The position numbers were made by a program, and so were the translations under genes. A stretch of 64,000 nucleotides of DNA, taken from the NCBI RefSeq assembly GCF_900129155.1, contig NZ_FQVF01000019.1, positions 47,609-111,608 of the forward strand, read 5' to 3'. The notes beneath the pieces are model-generated. The model did no database searches. It saw nothing but the letters and a program-made list of their open reading frames with translations, and was not told the origin of the DNA. The stretch comes from Marinomonas polaris DSM 16579 (GTDB lineage: Bacteria > Pseudomonadota > Gammaproteobacteria > Pseudomonadales > Marinomonadaceae). Positions within the stretch are counted from its first letter, which is position 1; each line of letters starts with the position of its first letter. Shown here piece after piece: positions 1 to 8,589 of the stretch.

Positions 1-268
1 TTTTTTTTGTAGTTTTCTTTCTTTTTTGTAGGCTTTCTACCAAATGGAAAACTTATTACCAATTAAGAAAACAACAAAAAAGACTTATCAACTCGCCACA
101 ATTCCCAACTAAAAAGCCATCAAGAATGTAAGGTTTCTACTAAAAAACATCAAAAAAACACAATTATTTGAATTTTTATTACCTCTAGTATGTCCTGAAT
201 CATAGCGCTTCATGGTAAGATTCTTTCTTCAATTTCCCCCCAATTGTTCAAAAGGTTGATCGATATTT
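1..268. other. AT-rich upstream region of gnd
   Basis: This stretch is very AT-rich and holds no convincing reading frame or RNA gene. It contains the 5-prime region of gnd; AAAGG at 251-255 is a possible ribosome binding site about 13 nt before the gnd ATG. No clear sigma-70 promoter or operator was recognised. Confidence 0.5.
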
Positions 269-1792
269 ATGTTAAAAACGAATCAGAACTGCAATATTGG
301 ATTTGTCGGCCTGGGTGTCATGGGTAAAAACTTGGCCTTAAATTTAGCTGACCATGGCTACCGAGTTGCAGGTTTTGATCTTGACGCGCATAAAGTACAA
401 GACGTTTTAGACACCGAAAAGGCAGAACGCCCGGATCCATCAGCAGAAGCACGAATCGTTGGCTGCTCCAACATGGAAGACATGCTAGCAAACTTAGTAA
501 AACCTCGTGTGATCGTTGTCTTAGTTCCTGCAGGAAGCCCTGTAGATGCAGTATGCAACAGTTTAATTGAAGCTGGTCTAGAAGCAGACGATATCGTCGT
601 AGACTGCGGAAACAGTCAGTGGACAGATACCATTCGCCGTGAAGCAGAGTACAAAGAAAAATTCAAATTCTTTGGTACCGCGGTATCTGGTGGCGAAGTG
701 GGTGCGCGTTTTGGTCCATCTCTTATGCCTGGTGGCGACGCAGACTCTTGGAAATATCTACAACCAATGTGGGAAGCCGTTGCTGCTAAAGTAGACGAGA
801 ATGGCAAACCTATCGAGAGCAATACACCTGGCAAGCCTGTTACTGAAGGCGAACCTTGTACCGCTTACCTTGGGCCAAATGGCGCAGGTCATTACGTAAA
901 AATGGTTCATAACGGTATTGAATATGCTGACATGCAGCTTATTTGTGAAGCTTACCACCTACTACGCTCTTTGCTTGGTTACGAACCTGAAGAAATTGGT
1001 AAGTTGTTTGAGAAATGGAACCAAGGCGTTTTAAACAGCTACCTTGTTGAAATCTCTGCAGACATCCTTCAACAATACGACCACAAAACAGGCGCTCCGC
1101 TAGTTGATATGATCCTAGACAGCGCAGGCCAGAAAGGCACAGGTCGATGGACATCTATCAGCGCAACACAAATGGGCGTTCCAGCTGGCATTATCAGCGA
1201 ATCCGTTTATGCTCGCGCACTAAGCACACTGACAGGCGAACGAGAGCTTGCTGCAAGCAAACTTGTTGCTGATGTAGAAAGTGGCGAGATTGAAGCCGAA
1301 GAAGTAGAGAAAGCAATCGAAGAAGCGCTTTACTGTGCAAAAATTTGTGCTTACGCCCAAGGCTTCCAGTTAATGCGTGCAGCTGAAAAAGAATACGATT
1401 GGAAATTCAACTTCAGTGATATTGCGAAAATCTGGCGCGGTGGCTGTATCATTCGAGCATCTTTCCTACAGAAGATCGCCGATGCGTTTATCGAAAACCC
1501 AGCACTTGAAAACCTATTGCTAAGCGATTACTTCGCTGATGCCATGGCGAGCAAGCAAACAGGTCTTCGTAAAGCCGTTGTTCTTGCCGCACAATCAGGT
1601 ATTCCGACGCCATCTTTCTTCTCTGCGTTAGCTTACTTCGATGGCTATCGCTCTGAAGTTTTGCCTGCTAACTTGCTACAAGCGCAACGCGATTACTTCG
1701 GTGCTCACACGTATGAACGCGTAGACGCAGAGCCAGGTCAAAAATTCCATACTTACTGGCAAGAAGAAGGTCGTCCAGAGCGTAAAGCTTAA
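269..1792 (+). CDS. gnd: 6-phosphogluconate dehydrogenase, decarboxylating
   Basis: Converts 6-phosphogluconate to ribulose-5-phosphate and CO2 with reduction of NADP+, in the cytoplasmic oxidative pentose phosphate pathway. The N-terminal Rossmann motif GFVGLGVMG is at about residues 11-19, the 6PGDH signature region AVSGGEVGARFGPSLMPGG at about 133-151, and the catalytic stretch GHYVKMVHNGIEY at about 207-219. The 507 residues exceed the usual roughly 470; part of the extra length lies just before GHYVKM (residues about 175-200). The gene is monocistronic, closed by a strong terminator shared with convergent trmJ. The family call is secure; cofactor preference is inferred from the family. 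Confidence 0.96.
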   Translation: MLKTNQNCNIGFVGLGVMGKNLALNLADHGYRVAGFDLDAHKVQDVLDTEKAERPDPSAEARIVGCSNMEDMLANLVKPRVIVVLVPAGSPVDAVCNSLIEAGLEADDIVVDCGNSQWTDTIRREAEYKEKFKFFGTAVSGGEVGARFGPSLMPGGDADSWKYLQPMWEAVAAKVDENGKPIESNTPGKPVTEGEPCTAYLGPNGAGHYVKMVHNGIEYADMQLICEAYHLLRSLLGYEPEEIGKLFEKWNQGVLNSYLVEISADILQQYDHKTGAPLVDMILDSAGQKGTGRWTSISATQMGVPAGIISESVYARALSTLTGERELAASKLVADVESGEIEAEEVEKAIEEALYCAKICAYAQGFQLMRAAEKEYDWKFNFSDIAKIWRGGCIIRASFLQKIADAFIENPALENLLLSDYFADAMASKQTGLRKAVVLAAQSGIPTPSFFSALAYFDGYRSEVLPANLLQAQRDYFGAHTYERVDAEPGQKFHTYWQEEGRPERKA

Positions 1793-1810
1793 GACCAACT
1801 TCTAGCTAAA

Positions 1811-1850
1811 AGAAACGCTGACTTAGCAATAAGTCAGCGTTTCTTTGTTT
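1811..1850. terminator. Terminator between gnd and trmJ
   Basis: A perfect 14-bp inverted repeat (1811-1824 and 1831-1844) with a 6-nt loop is followed by a T-rich tract on the plus strand. It lies between convergent gnd and trmJ and probably serves mainly gnd. Confidence 0.85.
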
Positions 1851-1917
1851 CAACTTAAGATGCTTAATTTTATTAAAGGTCTTTACCTTTATATAATGAC
1901 GTATTAAGCACTAGTCA

Positions 1918-2637
1918 TTACTTCATTTTCTTTTCCATCGAAGTCAACATCCCTCTCAGCATACCCACTTCTTGCTGATCCAATCGAGAACGCTGAAACA
2001 AACGACGAAAACGCGTCATCACTTGCATTGGCATTTCAGGATCAAGAAACTCTGTCTTAACTAAGACTTTCTCTAAATGCTCAAGCAAATAATCAATTTG
2101 CTCAACATTTGCTGCTGGCACATCCCATTTACTCGCGACCACAGGCGCATCTTTCATCAATAACGTCTTCATGCGTAGCTCATACGCTATAACCTGCACC
2201 GCTGCACCCAAGTTCAAGGAACTAAAGGTCTCAACAGAAGGAATGTGCACATGGTAATTACAGCGCTGTAGTTCTTCATTAGTTAGCCCTCGGTCTTCTC
2301 GACCAAACACAAACGCAGTGACCAAGCCTTCATCAAACACTAAGTCCGCAGCTTGCCTTGGATCTACCAAAGGCCAAGGAATATTACGTTCGCGAGCACT
2401 GGTACCGATGACTAGCTGACAGCCTGCCAAAGCTTCTTCTAAAGTATCGACAACAACAGCGTTATCTAAAATATCAGTCGCGCCAGAGGCACGACTTACC
2501 GCTTCATCACTAGGATATTCCTTAGGTGCAACTAGATACAGATCAGCTAACCCCATGTTTTTCATTGCACGAGCAGCGCCACCAATGTTGCCAGGGTGCG
2601 ATGTATTAACAAGGACAATTCTTACTTTATTTTGCAT
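1918..2637 (-). CDS. trmJ: tRNA (cytidine/uridine-2'-O-)-methyltransferase TrmJ
   Basis: SPOUT-class enzyme that 2'-O-methylates position 32 in the tRNA anticodon loop. Visible features are the N-terminal VRIVLVNTSHPGNIGGAARA segment, the AdoMet-binding knot motif FGREDRGL, and SLNLGAAVQ. The reading frame can be opened from a TTG at 2652, but the ATG at 2637 (protein starting MQNKVRIVL) matches where the family begins, giving 239 residues. It is divergent from suhB, the same arrangement as in E. coli, which supports both assignments. Confidence 0.93.
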   Translation of the reverse strand: MQNKVRIVLVNTSHPGNIGGAARAMKNMGLADLYLVAPKEYPSDEAVSRASGATDILDNAVVVDTLEEALAGCQLVIGTSARERNIPWPLVDPRQAADLVFDEGLVTAFVFGREDRGLTNEELQRCNYHVHIPSVETFSSLNLGAAVQVIAYELRMKTLLMKDAPVVASKWDVPAANVEQIDYLLEHLEKVLVKTEFLDPEMPMQVMTRFRRLFQRSRLDQQEVGMLRGMLTSMEKKMK

Positions 2638-2801
2638 TTTATGAGGTACCAATAGTAGCTGTCAGATAATACCGCGCATCTTAACAGATATTTATCATAA
2701 AGCCGCAAACCGATCAGTTTTTAACCAACATTTCACTAGTAAAAAGTGTGCTGTTACGCTAGAATTCGCGCTCTTATTTATAGGCGCTCGGTTTTATTAC
2801 G

Positions 2802-2832
2802 CTCTTTCTTTAAAGAGACTCACCTTTGTGAG
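2802..2832 (+). promoter_or_regulatory. Two tandem hairpins in the suhB leader (boxB-like)
   Basis: Two adjacent perfect hairpins with the same CTTT loop are seen: CTCTTT/AAAGAG (2802-2817) and CTCAC/GTGAG (2819-2832). They precede the boxA sequence by 24 nt or more, the order in which a boxB-type hairpin precedes boxA in rRNA leaders. Their function is inferred. Confidence 0.5.
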
Positions 2833-2856
2833 GCAATTGATAAAACGGAGACCGCT

Positions 2857-2868
2857 CGCTCTTTAACA
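2857..2868 (+). promoter_or_regulatory. boxA antitermination sequence in the suhB leader
   Basis: CGCTCTTTAACA contains an exact match to the core GCTCTTTAACA of the rRNA operon boxA, the RNA site bound by the NusB-NusE (S10) pair. It lies about 70 nt upstream of the suhB ATG on the sense strand. In E. coli the suhB leader also carries a boxA used for Nus-factor autoregulation, so the same loop is probable here. Confidence 0.8.
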
Positions 2869-2938
2869 CTTTATTTGGCAACTTATCGTCTTATAGGCGG
2901 TATATGCATTTTAATGACGGAATAATTGACGGTAAATT

Positions 2939-3727
2939 ATGCAACCTAGAATCAATGTCGCACTTAAAGCAGCTCGTGCCGCTGCAGAATATATAGTTCA
3001 CTCGCAAGAGAAACTACTTTTTGACAAAGAACAAGGCCAATCCGCTGAACAGGTTTATCAAACTGTTTGCTCTGGCGCAGAACGCAGCATTGTTTACCAC
3101 CTAGAAAAAGCCTACCCAGCTGACACCATTACAACTCGCCTTCAAGGCACAGTACAAAATGGCAATGAAGGCGAATGGATCATTGATGCAATACAAGGAC
3201 AGCATATATTCTCACGCGGCCTAACAGGCAACGTTATTACGATGAGCTACCTAGTTGCCGGTAAAGTGGAGCACGCTCTTGTGCTAAATCCTCACACCAA
3301 AGACGAGTTTTACGCTAGTAAAGGCCGTGGTGCTTACCTGAACAACTCTCGAATCCGTAGCAGCGCTGCACGTACATTAGAAAACGTTACTGTAGCAGCA
3401 CAATTCCCTGCAACTGATCGTCTTATGCCTTACCTATCTGGTCAATTCGCTGTGCTAACTGAAATTGCAGAGCAAGGCGCTCGTGCAGTTATGCAAGATT
3501 GCCCAGCCTTGATGCTTGCTAACGTTGCTGCTGGCCGTCTGGATGCCGCTTGGGGTATTAAACTTCAAGATTGGGAAATGCAAGCACCGCTATTTATTGC
3601 GAAAGAAGCTGGTTGTTTATTCGCTGGTTTTGATGGCTCACCAAGTCTAGAAAAAGGCGATGTACTTTGCGCAGCACCACGTTTGTTTAAAGTATTGTTA
3701 CCAACGCTGAACAAACACCTAAACTAA
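2939..3727 (+). CDS. suhB: SuhB-like inositol monophosphatase fold protein, active site degenerate
   Basis: Full-length member of the inositol monophosphatase/SuhB family (262 residues against about 267 in E. coli) that aligns throughout. In E. coli SuhB, metal is held by E67, D84, D87 and D212. Here the segment equivalent to TEES reads TRLQ (residues 66-69). The DPLDGT loop reads DAIQGQ (83-88), so only the first Asp remains. The WDxAAG motif reads WEMQAP (212-217). The KGSNDFVTNVDKA region is also not recognisable. The phosphatase is therefore probably inactive. In E. coli SuhB joins the Nus complex that lets RNA polymerase make rRNA, a role that does not need catalysis. The boxA in the leader and the divergent trmJ neighbour support orthology. 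Confidence 0.88.
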   Translation: MQPRINVALKAARAAAEYIVHSQEKLLFDKEQGQSAEQVYQTVCSGAERSIVYHLEKAYPADTITTRLQGTVQNGNEGEWIIDAIQGQHIFSRGLTGNVITMSYLVAGKVEHALVLNPHTKDEFYASKGRGAYLNNSRIRSSAARTLENVTVAAQFPATDRLMPYLSGQFAVLTEIAEQGARAVMQDCPALMLANVAAGRLDAAWGIKLQDWEMQAPLFIAKEAGCLFAGFDGSPSLEKGDVLCAAPRLFKVLLPTLNKHLN

Positions 3728-3757
3728 GAATTAAACTTGGTTTAAGAAGATAGATAC

Positions 3758-3796
3758 AAAAAAGGCTCTTTTCAGCGATGAAAAGAGCCTTTTTTA
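3758..3796. terminator. Bidirectional terminator between suhB and the oxidoreductase gene
   Basis: A perfect 15-bp inverted repeat (3758-3772 and 3781-3795) with A6 on the left and T6 on the right encloses an 8-nt loop. It can terminate both convergent genes. Confidence 0.9.
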
Positions 3797-3817
3797 TTTA
3801 TCACATACTTTCAATAA

Positions 3818-4882
3818 TTAATGCTTATGATGACTGTGTTCATGATGATGGTGATGTAAATCCTCTTCATCATGGTGATGGTGGTGCCCATCACTAGAGC
3901 CATCTTCGCCTGGATAGTACAAACCTATATCCTGACGAATCTCATCTAGCGTTGCTATCAGCTCTAAACTGTTCTGCCAACTATGATTAGGGCTTTGAAT
4001 CAACCCCTCTTCAAGACAACGGTTCACTTCATCCACTTCAAACTGATAGCCATTTCCTGGGAAATCAAACTCCACAGCACGCTCTTTATTATCCGCACTA
4101 ACAACACGGCAAGATTTGGCTTTGAACCATTCAGAGTCGATTTCAATATAACCCTTAGAGCCAGATAACATGGCACGATTCGGATTACATGAAATCAAAG
4201 ACGCATCCAAAGAAGCAAGCTGTCCACTCTCCCAGCCCAATAGAATTTGCTCGAACAAATCCACGTCTGTGTCGCCAATTACCGCTTGGTTCTGCACAAA
4301 ATCAGGTTTACCAAAAAACAACTGCGCTAAAAATACCGGATAAATACCAATATCTAATAAAGCGCCACCACCAAGCTCAAGATTCATCAAACGATGATTC
4401 GGGTCTGTAGGCCCGACAAAATTGAAGCTTGCTTGAATACTGTTTAGATCGCCAATTTCGCCTTCTTCAACCCACTCTACAACTTGCTCTATAACTGGAT
4501 TAAAACGTGTCCACATGGCTTCCATAACAAACACGTTATGCTCTAAGGCTAAGTCGTAAAGCTCTTTAGATTGCGCTTGATTGATGGTGAAAGGTTTTTC
4601 ACACAATACGGCCTTGCCCGCCAAGATGCAGGCTTTAGTAAGGTCGTAGTGATACACGTGAGGCGTTGCGATGTAGATAACATCTACTTCATGACTATTA
4701 ATCAGTGAAAAGTAATCAATGAATGCCAATTCAATATCAAACTCGGCTGCAAATGCATCGGCCGAGGCCTTGTCACGAGAAGCAACCGCACGAAGTTCGC
4801 CCGCTTTGACATGACAAAAATCACTGGCAAATAAATGCGCGATTTGACCTGTACCAATAATACCCCAGCGTACCTTCTTCAT
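3818..4882 (-). CDS. Gfo/Idh/MocA-family NAD(P)-dependent oxidoreductase with His-rich tail
   Basis: An N-terminal Rossmann domain (WGIIGTGQIA at about residues 6-15) and the family motif CEKPF (about 94-98) identify a Gfo/Idh/MocA oxidoreductase, closest in layout to the dihydrodiol dehydrogenase-like group; the substrate is unknown. The usual domain ends at about residue 325. A hydrophilic tail follows whose last 22 residues (coding 3821-3886) contain 14 histidines mixed with Asp and Glu, a likely metal-binding extension. The ATG at 4882 is preceded by GGGGAG at good spacing. It is monocistronic and convergent with suhB. Confidence 0.88.
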   Translation of the reverse strand: MKKVRWGIIGTGQIAHLFASDFCHVKAGELRAVASRDKASADAFAAEFDIELAFIDYFSLINSHEVDVIYIATPHVYHYDLTKACILAGKAVLCEKPFTINQAQSKELYDLALEHNVFVMEAMWTRFNPVIEQVVEWVEEGEIGDLNSIQASFNFVGPTDPNHRLMNLELGGGALLDIGIYPVFLAQLFFGKPDFVQNQAVIGDTDVDLFEQILLGWESGQLASLDASLISCNPNRAMLSGSKGYIEIDSEWFKAKSCRVVSADNKERAVEFDFPGNGYQFEVDEVNRCLEEGLIQSPNHSWQNSLELIATLDEIRQDIGLYYPGEDGSSDGHHHHHDEEDLHHHHHEHSHHKH

Positions 4883-5130
4883 AGGATTCTCCCCATAGAC
4901 TTAATCAAAGCATTAACGCCAACAACTTATTAGTGTTAAAAATAGCGACACTAAAAAACGCACGTAAGAGACCTTTACACGACGTTACGAGCGAAACCAA
5001 GACGAGGCAAAAATAGACGAGAAAGCAGATTTTATGAGTTATAAATGAGCATTTCGAGTCTGTTTTTAACAAAGTATTGGCAAGCACAGTAGTCGTGCAA
5101 ATATCTCGCTAAGTTTGACGTCAAAGAAGA

Positions 5131-5787
5131 CTATAGTCCACTGGCATTTTCAAGTTCTTGAATGCGTTCATTTAATTTTTCAACTTGTGCTTCTAGCTCT
5201 TTAACTTTGGCTTCAAGTTGTTGCGTGTATTCATCGCTTGTATCAGAAGAAAAAGAGACCGCGGGTCGATCTGATTCGGAACAGAAACACTCTTGGTAAC
5301 GCTGCTCGCGCTTACCCGGCTCTCTTGGTAACAGGCAAACATAAGGGCCGCCAGTTTTCGTCTGTAGCGACTGCAAAGCCAATTCAACTTCATCGCGTGA
5401 TTGAAAGCTATGCAGACGACCACTGCGTGAGCGAAGCTCTCCTGGCGTTTGAGCACCACGTACAAACATCAGGCAGATAATAGCCGTTTCCGCTGGCGAC
5501 AATTGCAAATCGGAAAACTCCGTATTACAAAACCTGTGCTGATATTTGCTAACGCGACTGTGGGATGCATTGATTTCAGTCACCAAGCCACGCCCAACCA
5601 AAGCATCAACCGCGTCTTGAACTTCAAGCTCTGACAACTGAGTCACAGGCTCACGATTGGACTTTTGATTACAGGCATTAACAAGGGCATTCAAACTAAG
5701 AGGATATTGATCTGGCGTGGTAATCTCTTTCTCCATAAGACAACCAATAACACGCATTTCGATAAAATTTACTTCGTGATAACTCAT
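5131..5787 (-). CDS. yceH: YceH/UPF0502 (DUF480) family protein
   Basis: Contains the conserved DUF480 pattern near its start (RVIGCLMEKE, TPDQYPLS, NQKSNREP), built from two winged-helix-like halves. The C-terminal 30 residues form a short coiled coil rich in Glu, Lys and Leu. The cellular role is not established. The ATG at 5787 follows TTAGGAAAAACT, an excellent ribosome binding site; an upstream TTG in frame at 5811 is less likely. It lies 31 nt downstream of the hydroxylase gene on the same strand and is probably cotranscribed with it. Confidence 0.9.
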   Translation of the reverse strand: MSYHEVNFIEMRVIGCLMEKEITTPDQYPLSLNALVNACNQKSNREPVTQLSELEVQDAVDALVGRGLVTEINASHSRVSKYQHRFCNTEFSDLQLSPAETAIICLMFVRGAQTPGELRSRSGRLHSFQSRDEVELALQSLQTKTGGPYVCLLPREPGKREQRYQECFCSESDRPAVSFSSDTSDEYTQQLEAKVKELEAQVEKLNERIQELENASGL

Positions 5788-5818
5788 AGTTTTTCCTAAC
5801 TGCTTCTTCAATTCGTCT

Positions 5819-6607
5819 TTAACGAAGCCTTCTTAATAACTTAAAAGGCATCACCAATACTTCCTTTAACGATCTTGGTTGATACGTCACCGTACCAGGC
5901 AATCCAATTTTTAAATGTTCATCTCCCTCTAATGCATCATTTCTTTTAGTCTTAAAAAACGCATCCCAAATACTCAGGAAAAAACCGTAATTACTGTTCG
6001 CTTCCAGACTTACCCTTGAATGATGTATGCGATGCATATCTGGAGTGACTACCAGCTTCTTGACCCATGTTTCGATATTAACAGGCAATCTTGCATTAGT
6101 GTGGTTAAACATAGCAGATGCATTCAATAATATATCAAACACCAACACAGCCTCCACAGGAATACCTAATAACCAAACGGCTAAAGCCTTAATAAAAAGA
6201 GACAATATAATTTCGATAGGATGAAAACGTACCGCAGAACTCACATCTAACTCAGGATCAGAATGGTGAACTTGGTGAATACGCCATAAGAAAGGAACAC
6301 GATGAAATAGTCTATGTTGCCAATAAATAAGGCAATCTAGTAATAAAATACTCAGCAAAAAAACCGCCCAGAAAGGCAAACTCAAGACCGAGAACAAACC
6401 AAAATTTTGACTAAATATTGCGACGATAGACAGTAATAACGGCTGAATAACTCGAACGCTAATCGCTCCAATGACTAACAAAGAAAAGTTATGACGCCAA
6501 CGTTGCCGCCACTGCAAAAGCGCCCCTCTGGGCCAATTCCATTGCCAAAAAATCAGCGAGCTAAAGACCAGAACAAAAACACCTATACGAACAGTGAAAT
6601 CTATCAT
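5819..6607 (-). CDS. Sterol desaturase / fatty acid hydroxylase family membrane protein
   Basis: A 262-residue membrane protein with three or more hydrophobic segments and the histidine clusters of the di-iron fatty acid hydroxylase superfamily: HRLFH, HQVHH, and near the C-terminus HRIHHS. It probably hydroxylates or desaturates a lipid in the inner membrane; the substrate cannot be told from the sequence. It begins with ATG at 6607 and has only a weak ribosome binding site. It sits between the DUF1801-like gene and yceH on the same strand. Confidence 0.9.
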   Translation of the reverse strand: MIDFTVRIGVFVLVFSSLIFWQWNWPRGALLQWRQRWRHNFSLLVIGAISVRVIQPLLLSIVAIFSQNFGLFSVLSLPFWAVFLLSILLLDCLIYWQHRLFHRVPFLWRIHQVHHSDPELDVSSAVRFHPIEIILSLFIKALAVWLLGIPVEAVLVFDILLNASAMFNHTNARLPVNIETWVKKLVVTPDMHRIHHSRVSLEANSNYGFFLSIWDAFFKTKRNDALEGDEHLKIGLPGTVTYQPRSLKEVLVMPFKLLRRLR

Positions 6608-6665
6608 TTAGCAGACAGCCTAAATTGAAAAAATCATATATATCAAATAATAATATATATCTCTG

Positions 6666-7058
6666 TTATTGAACCAGTTCAGGTGGTTCTCTATGGTTCA
6701 GTAAAAAATGGACTTTAATTTGTCCAAGAAGTTCCATAAAAACATTCAGATTAATCTCATCTAAACGATGAATAATAAGGCAATCGTCACCAAATTGAGC
6801 ATGAGGCAAACGGCTTGCAAAAGAGTGCAGCACACTCAAATCGGAAAAATACACACACAAATGATCTTCACGCGCTGCCACACCATAAATCCAGCTGGCA
6901 TTTTGCTGAAAATAAGGAATACCCAAGTCACTTGCCAACTCAGCCTCAGGCGCAATTAACGCCATCATTTGAATTATTTCCAGCAAATCTTCCCTCATAG
7001 CGAGTGGCGTTTGCTGGACATAACGACTAACAAAATCATTCGATACTAACGTCAACAT
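6666..7058 (-). CDS. Small cytoplasmic protein, possibly DUF1801 (YdhG-like)
   Basis: A soluble protein of 130 residues with no signal peptide or membrane segment. The pattern around GIPYFQQNASWIYGVAA, followed by a strand ending in LCVYFSD, resembles the DUF1801/YdhG fold, but this family call is tentative. The start was chosen at ATG 7058, which follows AAAGGAGCAGTTCTT, a strong ribosome binding site; an upstream in-frame extension to 7103 is unlikely. It lies 72 nt downstream of the patB-like gene and 58 nt upstream of the hydroxylase gene, so one leftward transcript could cover all four genes. Function unknown. Confidence 0.65.
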   Translation of the reverse strand: MLTLVSNDFVSRYVQQTPLAMREDLLEIIQMMALIAPEAELASDLGIPYFQQNASWIYGVAAREDHLCVYFSDLSVLHSFASRLPHAQFGDDCLIIHRLDEINLNVFMELLGQIKVHFLLNHREPPELVQ

Positions 7059-7130
7059 AAGAACTGCTCCTTTAGATACATAGTAAACAGAGCTCGATCT
7101 CACTGACTTGATAGATATTAAAACGAAAAA

Positions 7131-8285
7131 TCACATAAACTTATGCTTTATCAACGCCTCTTCAATACGAGTCATCGCTTGGTCGAGAATAAATTGGGGA
7201 CAACCAAAGTTTAGGCGAACATAGTTAGGATTGCCAAAATCTTTACCATCAGAAACACCAACGCCTGCATCCACAAAAAATTGATACGGGTTATCAAGAG
7301 ACAAGGCAGAAACGTCGATCCAAGCAAGATACGTCGCCTCTAAATGCACCATTTCAAGGGGTGTTGCAGCAATCCTTTTGGCTAATAAATCTCGGTTGCT
7401 TTTCAAATACACTAATAGCTCTTTATGCCACTCTTGGCCTTCTTCATAAGCTGCAATAGTAGCCGCTAAACTTAACATATTAGGTGACGGTATTAAGCCT
7501 GCTCTTTCTTGATTAAATGCTTGACGTAATTTGGCATTTTCAATAACAGCAAAAGCATAACCTAGCCCCGCAATGTTAAAGGTTTTACTCGGCGCCATTA
7601 AGGTAATAGTTCGATTGGCTGCGTCGTCATTCAAACTGGCAAATGGCACATGAGGTAAATCGTCTAAAATCAAATCACAGTGAATTTCATCACTAACAAC
7701 GACCAGATCATACTTTTCAGCCAATGCATGAATGCTTAACAACTCTTCTTTGGTATAGACGGTTCCACCCGGATTGTGAGGGTTACATAGAAGAATCATC
7801 TTGCTTTTTGGATTAGCGCAAGCTACTTCAAATTGCGCCATATCGGGCACCCAGCGGCCATTTTGAATGACAATATCCACATTTAATAAATCACGTCCTG
7901 ATGCTAATGGAGCTTTGGTCAAATGATAATAGACCGGACCAGGAACTACGATGCCATCCCCTTCGTTTGAGAAGACACGAACACTCAAATGCAAGGCACA
8001 AACTAGCCCAGGTAAATGCACCAAATGCGCACCAGAAACATCCCAATCATAGCGAGTAGACAAGTGTGACTTAATCGCTTTAACTAAGGCTTTTGGCGTA
8101 TGGGTATAACCGTAAACGCCTTCATTAACTCGTTGATTTAAAGCTTTTTTAATGCAATCTGGCGAATCAAAATCCATGTCTGCTATCCACATAGGAATAA
8201 CACTTCCAGGGTATTTAGACCACTTATCGCTGCTCATATTTGATCTGTCTATTAGAGTATCAAATACCGAAAAAGAGACATCCAT
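7131..8285 (-). CDS. patB: MalY/PatB-type PLP-dependent C-S lyase / aminotransferase
   Basis: Fold-type I PLP enzyme of the MalY/PatB group (cystathionine beta-lyase-like), 384 residues. Typical sequences are the N-terminal YPGSVIPMWIADMDF, the NPHNPGG motif, the SDEIHCDL strand holding the cofactor, and the Schiff-base lysine in APSKTFNIAG. Expected activity is beta-elimination of cystathionine or cysteine conjugates in the cytoplasm. The ATG at 8285 follows TTGGAGTGTTATTTA; 14 extra codons upstream in frame are probably not translated. Symbols malY and patB are both used for this family. Confidence 0.88.
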   Translation of the reverse strand: MDVSFSVFDTLIDRSNMSSDKWSKYPGSVIPMWIADMDFDSPDCIKKALNQRVNEGVYGYTHTPKALVKAIKSHLSTRYDWDVSGAHLVHLPGLVCALHLSVRVFSNEGDGIVVPGPVYYHLTKAPLASGRDLLNVDIVIQNGRWVPDMAQFEVACANPKSKMILLCNPHNPGGTVYTKEELLSIHALAEKYDLVVVSDEIHCDLILDDLPHVPFASLNDDAANRTITLMAPSKTFNIAGLGYAFAVIENAKLRQAFNQERAGLIPSPNMLSLAATIAAYEEGQEWHKELLVYLKSNRDLLAKRIAATPLEMVHLEATYLAWIDVSALSLDNPYQFFVDAGVGVSDGKDFGNPNYVRLNFGCPQFILDQAMTRIEEALIKHKFM

Positions 8286-8552
8286 TAAATAACACTCCAA
8301 TCTTTGATTTAGCTTTATAATTAACACAACTCTGGCCGAAAACTCCAGCCATAATAGTCGCTAAGGAAAATGAAAAAGAGCAAGGTTGTGATAGCCTTTT
8401 AAGTAAGATATAAGCAAAAAAATCCTCATTTCTTATCTTAAACCGACACAATAGTTCTCAAAAAAGACCAAAAAAAATTTAAAAAGCCAATTAACCCTTA
8501 AAAATCATATAGTTAAATTACTTAGAGAACTAAGTTTTTGATTTGTCAAGGG

Positions 8553-8582
8553 TTGACCTAAATTGCACAATCAGCCTAGTAT
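8553..8582 (+). promoter_or_regulatory. Candidate sigma-70 promoter of betI
   Basis: TTGACC (8553-8558) and TAGTAT (8577-8582), separated by 18 nt, make a plausible sigma-70 promoter directly upstream of the palindrome at 8590-8607. Confidence 0.5.
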
Positions 8583-8589
8583 AGTTTTC

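Noticed and set aside
2939..3727. suhB as a pseudogene
   Set aside because: The frame is intact over the full family length, with hydrophobic core and many SuhB-specific positions kept and a structured leader; loss is limited to active-site residues.
4905..5087. 60-codon leftward open frame between the oxidoreductase gene and yceH
   Set aside because: No ribosome binding site, no recognisable protein pattern and no conserved context; probably chance.
5809..5811. TTG start for yceH and similar upstream TTG/GTG starts for trmJ, parE, fliD, flaG, pseB and nudF
   Set aside because: In each case a nearby downstream ATG matches the family N-terminus, and most of these have a better ribosome binding site.
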